A DNA stretch of 35,008 bases, taken from the NCBI RefSeq assembly GCF_029335485.1, contig NZ_JARJLM010000355.1, forward strand, positions 1 to 35,008, written 5' to 3'. Positions 32,895-35,008 of the stretch are shown in pieces. This DNA comes from Cupriavidus basilensis. Its GTDB lineage: Bacteria > Pseudomonadota > Gammaproteobacteria > Burkholderiales > Burkholderiaceae. The notes under the pieces were generated by a model, which made no database searches, was not told the DNA's origin, and saw nothing but the letters and a program-made list of their open reading frames with translations. A program made the position numbers and the translations under genes. Each line of letters opens with the position of its first letter. The first letter of the stretch is position 1.

Positions 32895-32922
32895 TCTGTC
32901 GCAGACCTTGTTCCGATGCCGG

Positions 32923-33726
32923 TTAGATGATGACAGCGACGTAGGCGATCAAGCTCGCCGCAGGCACCAGGATAACCTGAGCCAACAGCGTCCCCGCAAG
33001 CCGGCTTCCGACCAGGCACACCACGGCCTTGCGGAACTTCGCCTCGCTAACCTTTCCCTCGACCACATCGTCGGTCAATGCGGACATATAGGGATCGATG
33101 AAGAGCGCCATCGCTATCGTTGCACCGCCGTTGATGATCGACGACAGCGTACTCGATGTGACTCGTACACTCGGATCGAGGTACCCAGCGTACAGCGAGG
33201 CAAATACCCCCACGGTCCACAGTGCGACAGCAATGATGTTGAGGGCGATCACCGATGGTGCGACCCCATGCCCACGATGCGCGGCCACGACGTGCGCCTT
33301 TGCGGGGACGGTGGCGGAGTCCTTGATATAGCTGAGTCCACCTGTGAAGAAGCCATGCAGGATCAGCTTCAGGATCGACCGGTGAACCTGGAAATGCTGC
33401 ACTGCTCTGCTGAAGACGCGCTGGAACGTTGGAATGAGTAGGGCGCCTACAAGCGTTGCCAAGGCGGCAGACACGAGCAGCCACCGGAAGTCGGTCAGAA
33501 GGTGGGATGACTTCTCGACCAACAAGCTCGTCTCCACCCGCTTCGCCAGGAACGGACCAAGGAAGGAGTTCGATGTCCGGGAGACAAGCATCATCACACT
33601 GAATAGCGCGAAGGAGACTGCGATCCGGCTGGTGCGGACTCCCGCTATTCGGATGGCGTAGGCGAGGGTCCCGATCAGGTGGATTATGAAGGTCAGGACG
33701 CAGATGAAGATGAGCTGGAGATCCAT
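32923..33726 (-). CDS. amj: Amj-type alternative lipid II flippase (YdaH/DUF2837 family)
   Basis: A 267-residue polytopic membrane protein. The N-terminus shows the Amj/YdaH signature: FIIHLIGTLAYAIRIAGVRT, then SRIAVSFALF and VSRTSNSFLGPFLAKRVE; about six membrane helices follow. Amj of Bacillus subtilis moves lipid II and can replace MurJ. I chose the Met at 33726, which starts directly in the first helix; the reading frame is open for another 50 codons upstream. There is no ribosome-binding site before it, and a small upstream ORF overlaps its start, so translation may be coupled. It lies in the accessory region, 28 bp before the frameshifted DUF6817-type gene. Confidence 0.8.
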   Translation of the reverse strand: MDLQLIFICVLTFIIHLIGTLAYAIRIAGVRTSRIAVSFALFSVMMLVSRTSNSFLGPFLAKRVETSLLVEKSSHLLTDFRWLLVSAALATLVGALLIPTFQRVFSRAVQHFQVHRSILKLILHGFFTGGLSYIKDSATVPAKAHVVAAHRGHGVAPSVIALNIIAVALWTVGVFASLYAGYLDPSVRVTSSTLSSIINGGATIAMALFIDPYMSALTDDVVEGKVSEAKFRKAVVCLVGSRLAGTLLAQVILVPAASLIAYVAVII

Positions 33727-33848
33727 CGTTTGAGCGTTTCTGCTGCGAGGTTTACTGCGATAGCGAAGTCGACACCATCCAGGCCGATGAGGCCTGCCGT
33801 GACGAGATCCGCTTCGTCGGATAGACGCGCATCCGTTTGTCGAGGCAT
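33693..33848 (-). CDS. Small overlapping ORF upstream of amj (51 aa)
   Basis: ATG 33848, preceded by AAGG at about seven bases, opens a 51-codon frame (MPRQTDARLSDEADLVTAGL, then DGVDFAIAVNLAAETLKRW) that ends at TGA 33693-33695, overlapping the first 34 bases of amj. The acidic and hydrophobic pattern is not typical of antisense shadow. It could be a leader peptide that couples translation of amj, or the tail of a decayed regulator. No family recognised. Confidence 0.4.
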   Translation of the reverse strand: MPRQTDARLSDEADLVTAGLIGLDGVDFAIAVNLAAETLKRWISSSSSSAS

Positions 33849-34380
33849 CCAACCTTAAGGAAGTCAAAGTGCTCACATGCTACGACGACGTCGATCGCAC
33901 GTTTGGTTGCTGCGTCGCAAAAAAAAGCGGCTACTACCGGAGGATCGAATGCAAGGACCTTGTGTCGAATCGCTAAACGAATTCGGCTGCGTCGGCAAGC
34001 ATTTTATTCTTGCGTTACCAGAGGATCATCTTCGATGACAACGCTGAACGCGATCGCACGCCTCAGTTCTTTGAACTCCAAGGCAGGACGCTGTTTCAGT
34101 GCGCCTGGAGCGATGCCGAGCATGACCTGGCATGCAAGCCGGGGGAGGCGCTTGCACTGCTTGCAGCGGTGCCAAGTGGCGTTCACGGCGGCGCAGGCGT
34201 GGGGAGCCGACCAGACCTTCACGCAGCTTCACAACGAACTAAATGTGGAGATAGGGGGGCAGTGAGAGCTTTTGATTGGGAGAGTGTTAAATAGGCTGTC
34301 GGGGACGGTTTCAAGGTTACCGAGACTGACAGGGGCTGCGATATAGAGCGCTAGGCTTGTGCTGGTTGACAGACAATCAC
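33849..34380. other. Unresolved accessory region
   Basis: This stretch holds several short competing frames. A plus-strand piece ending near 33975 reads EVKVLTCYDDVDRTFGCCVA, then KKSGYYRRIECKDLVSNR. A second plus frame near 34010-34294 reads IIFDDNAERDRTPQFFELQG, then RTLFQCAWSDAEHDLACK. A minus frame ends at 34004 with EFKELRRAIAFSVVIEDDP. None has a convincing start plus ribosome-binding site, so it looks like decayed accessory DNA. It includes an A-run (eight A) near 33920. Confidence 0.35.
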
Positions 34381-34399
34381 GGCTGCCCGAGAATCCACA

Positions 34400-34422
34400 G
34401 GTCACCTCAAACAAAGGTGACC
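34400..34422. promoter_or_regulatory. Hairpin preceding the C4-like RNA
   Basis: GGTCACC (34400-34406) pairs with GGTGACC (34416-34422) around a nine-base loop. It is followed within five bases by the first GTGGAAACC segment (34427-34435), complementary to the antisense segment of the RNA element downstream. Confidence 0.5.
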
Positions 34423-34517
34423 GGGCGTGGAAACCCGACCTTCGTCACAAGCGGACTGCCGCTATCTGCGGCATTTATTTCGTCCGTTGCGTTCGCGCGC
34501 GCCTATAACTTTTCTAT

Positions 34518-34620
34518 GGCGGGCCGGGCGGGGCAGCCTTCGGGCTGGCCGGGTGTAGTGACGCCGGTTTCCACCCCCGCTGCGGGCCTGCCACCCTCGC
34601 GTGGAAACGAGCGGCGGGCC
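34518..34620 (+). ncRNA. Candidate C4-like antisense RNA with its targets upstream of DUF1484 gene
   Basis: The RNA can close with GGCGGGCC (34518-34525) pairing GGCCUGCC (34585-34592). It contains a CAGCC-UUCG-GGCUG tetraloop hairpin (34534-34547) and a GGGUG/CACCC hairpin (34551-34555 with 34572-34576) whose loop presents part of GGUUUCCAC (34566-34574). After it, GUGGAAAC (34601-34608) is complementary to GGUUUCCAC, and a second exact copy of GGCGGGCC (34613-34620) can pair with GGCCUGCC instead of the first. This a', b', then a2, b2 order matches the c4 regulation of phages P1/P7. It ends 15 bp before the GGAGG site of the DUF1484-type gene. TATAAC at 34504 could be a -10 box. Confidence 0.6.
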
Positions 34621-34645
34621 GTCCTTGAAGTCACTGGAGGCCGCT

Positions 34646-35008
34646 ATGCCCAACACCTTCGCTCGCTCCGAGCAATCCACTCACCTCGATTTGCCGGCGC
34701 ATTCCCTCGCCTTCTCCCGGCAATCCGACCTGATCGCCGAACTGATACGCCTGACCTTCCCCGCCGACGTTCCCGAAAGACTCCGCGTCCAGGAGCTAGC
34801 CTATCAACTCGAAGACCTCCGCCACGGCATGCATGGCATGACGCAGGAAGGCTGCGCCGAGTTGCTGCGCGTCAGCGCGGGGCTCGGTGCCGTGTTGCGG
34901 TTGCTGGATCTTGAGGGTGACGAGTCGGTGGACAACCACGGGCTGCATTGTTTGCTGGCGCCGCTGAAGCAGCAATTGGATGTGGCTTTGAACAGGGTGC
35001 AAGGGATG
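34646..35008 (+). CDS. DUF1484-type protein, N-terminal part (runs off window)
   Basis: From ATG 34646 an open frame of 121 codons continues to the window edge without a stop. Visible segments are FSRQSDLIAELIRLTF, GCAELLRVSAGLGAVLRLLD and GLHCLLAPLKQQLDVALNRV. I recognise this as the DUF1484 family, common in Ralstonia/Cupriavidus genomic islands and of unknown function. GGAGG (34636-34640) is well placed. The upstream structured leader with paired repeats is expected to control its translation or transcript stability. Confidence 0.75.
   Translation, partial: MPNTFARSEQSTHLDLPAHSLAFSRQSDLIAELIRLTFPADVPERLRVQELAYQLEDLRHGMHGMTQEGCAELLRVSAGLGAVLRLLDLEGDESVDNHGLHCLLAPLKQQLDVALNRVQGM

Noticed and set aside
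34229-34414. Minus ORF reading LETVPDSLFNTLPIK
   Set aside because: Short, no ribosome-binding site, overlaps the start of the structured leader; no family recognised.

Overview
The window is GC-rich and densely coded, with a gene set typical of a beta-proteobacterium of the Burkholderiaceae. The Cupriavidus/Ralstonia group is the best guess, from the five-step hut pathway with HutF and HutG, the many acyl-CoA enzymes and Bug-like/LysR/AraC style regulation, and a DUF1484-type gene at the right edge. This assignment rests on gene content and protein style only; no ribosomal marker is present.

Layout. (1) 1-3803: the 3' end of a histidine-utilisation operon, hutD(partial)-hutI-hutF-hutG, ending in glutamate plus formate. 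(2) 3850-10808: housekeeping genes: cardiolipin synthase, a small membrane protein, a LysR regulator, a BamE-like lipoprotein, an HD-domain protein, a patatin-like phospholipase, a class III nucleotidyl cyclase fused to an FHA domain, and a cupin. (3) 10876-11299: a tRNA-Leu(CAA) with its own promoter and terminator, next to a decayed alpha/beta-hydrolase end. (4) 11308-13392: a hydroxyisobutyrate-dehydrogenase-like reductase and a branched-chain-amino-acid-type binding protein. (5) 13566-21373: an AraC regulator divergent from a seven-gene acyl-CoA catabolic operon (ligase, SCP2-type thiolase, two hot-dog/MaoC subunits, SDR, acyl-CoA dehydrogenase, enoyl-CoA hydratase). It reads as an (R)-specific, peroxisome-like beta-oxidation set for an unknown carboxylic acid. 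(6) 21404-29138: a serine hydrolase, a PagL-like lipid A deacylase, an MFS carrier, an MDR oxidoreductase and a group of small exported proteins, with two decayed gene ends between them. (7) 29301-35008: an accessory region, visibly more A/T-rich and patchier, beginning near a GST gene and an IS5-type transposase scrap. It holds a YiiX-like papain-fold protein, a small membrane protein, a frameshifted DUF6817-type gene, an Amj-type lipid II flippase with an overlapping upstream small ORF, and a DUF1484-type gene behind a structured leader.

The most unusual element is that leader (34400-34645). Its repeat and complement layout closely resembles the phage C4 antisense RNA arrangement: an RNA carries two short antisense segments that match two targets just upstream of the next gene's ribosome-binding site. 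Other points of interest are the short tandem repeats that recur in otherwise unrelated intergenic spacers, a gene whose full reading frame is restored by one base in a five-base homopolymer run, an MFS gene whose last ~110 codons run into a decayed oxidoreductase, and a cyclase-FHA fusion.
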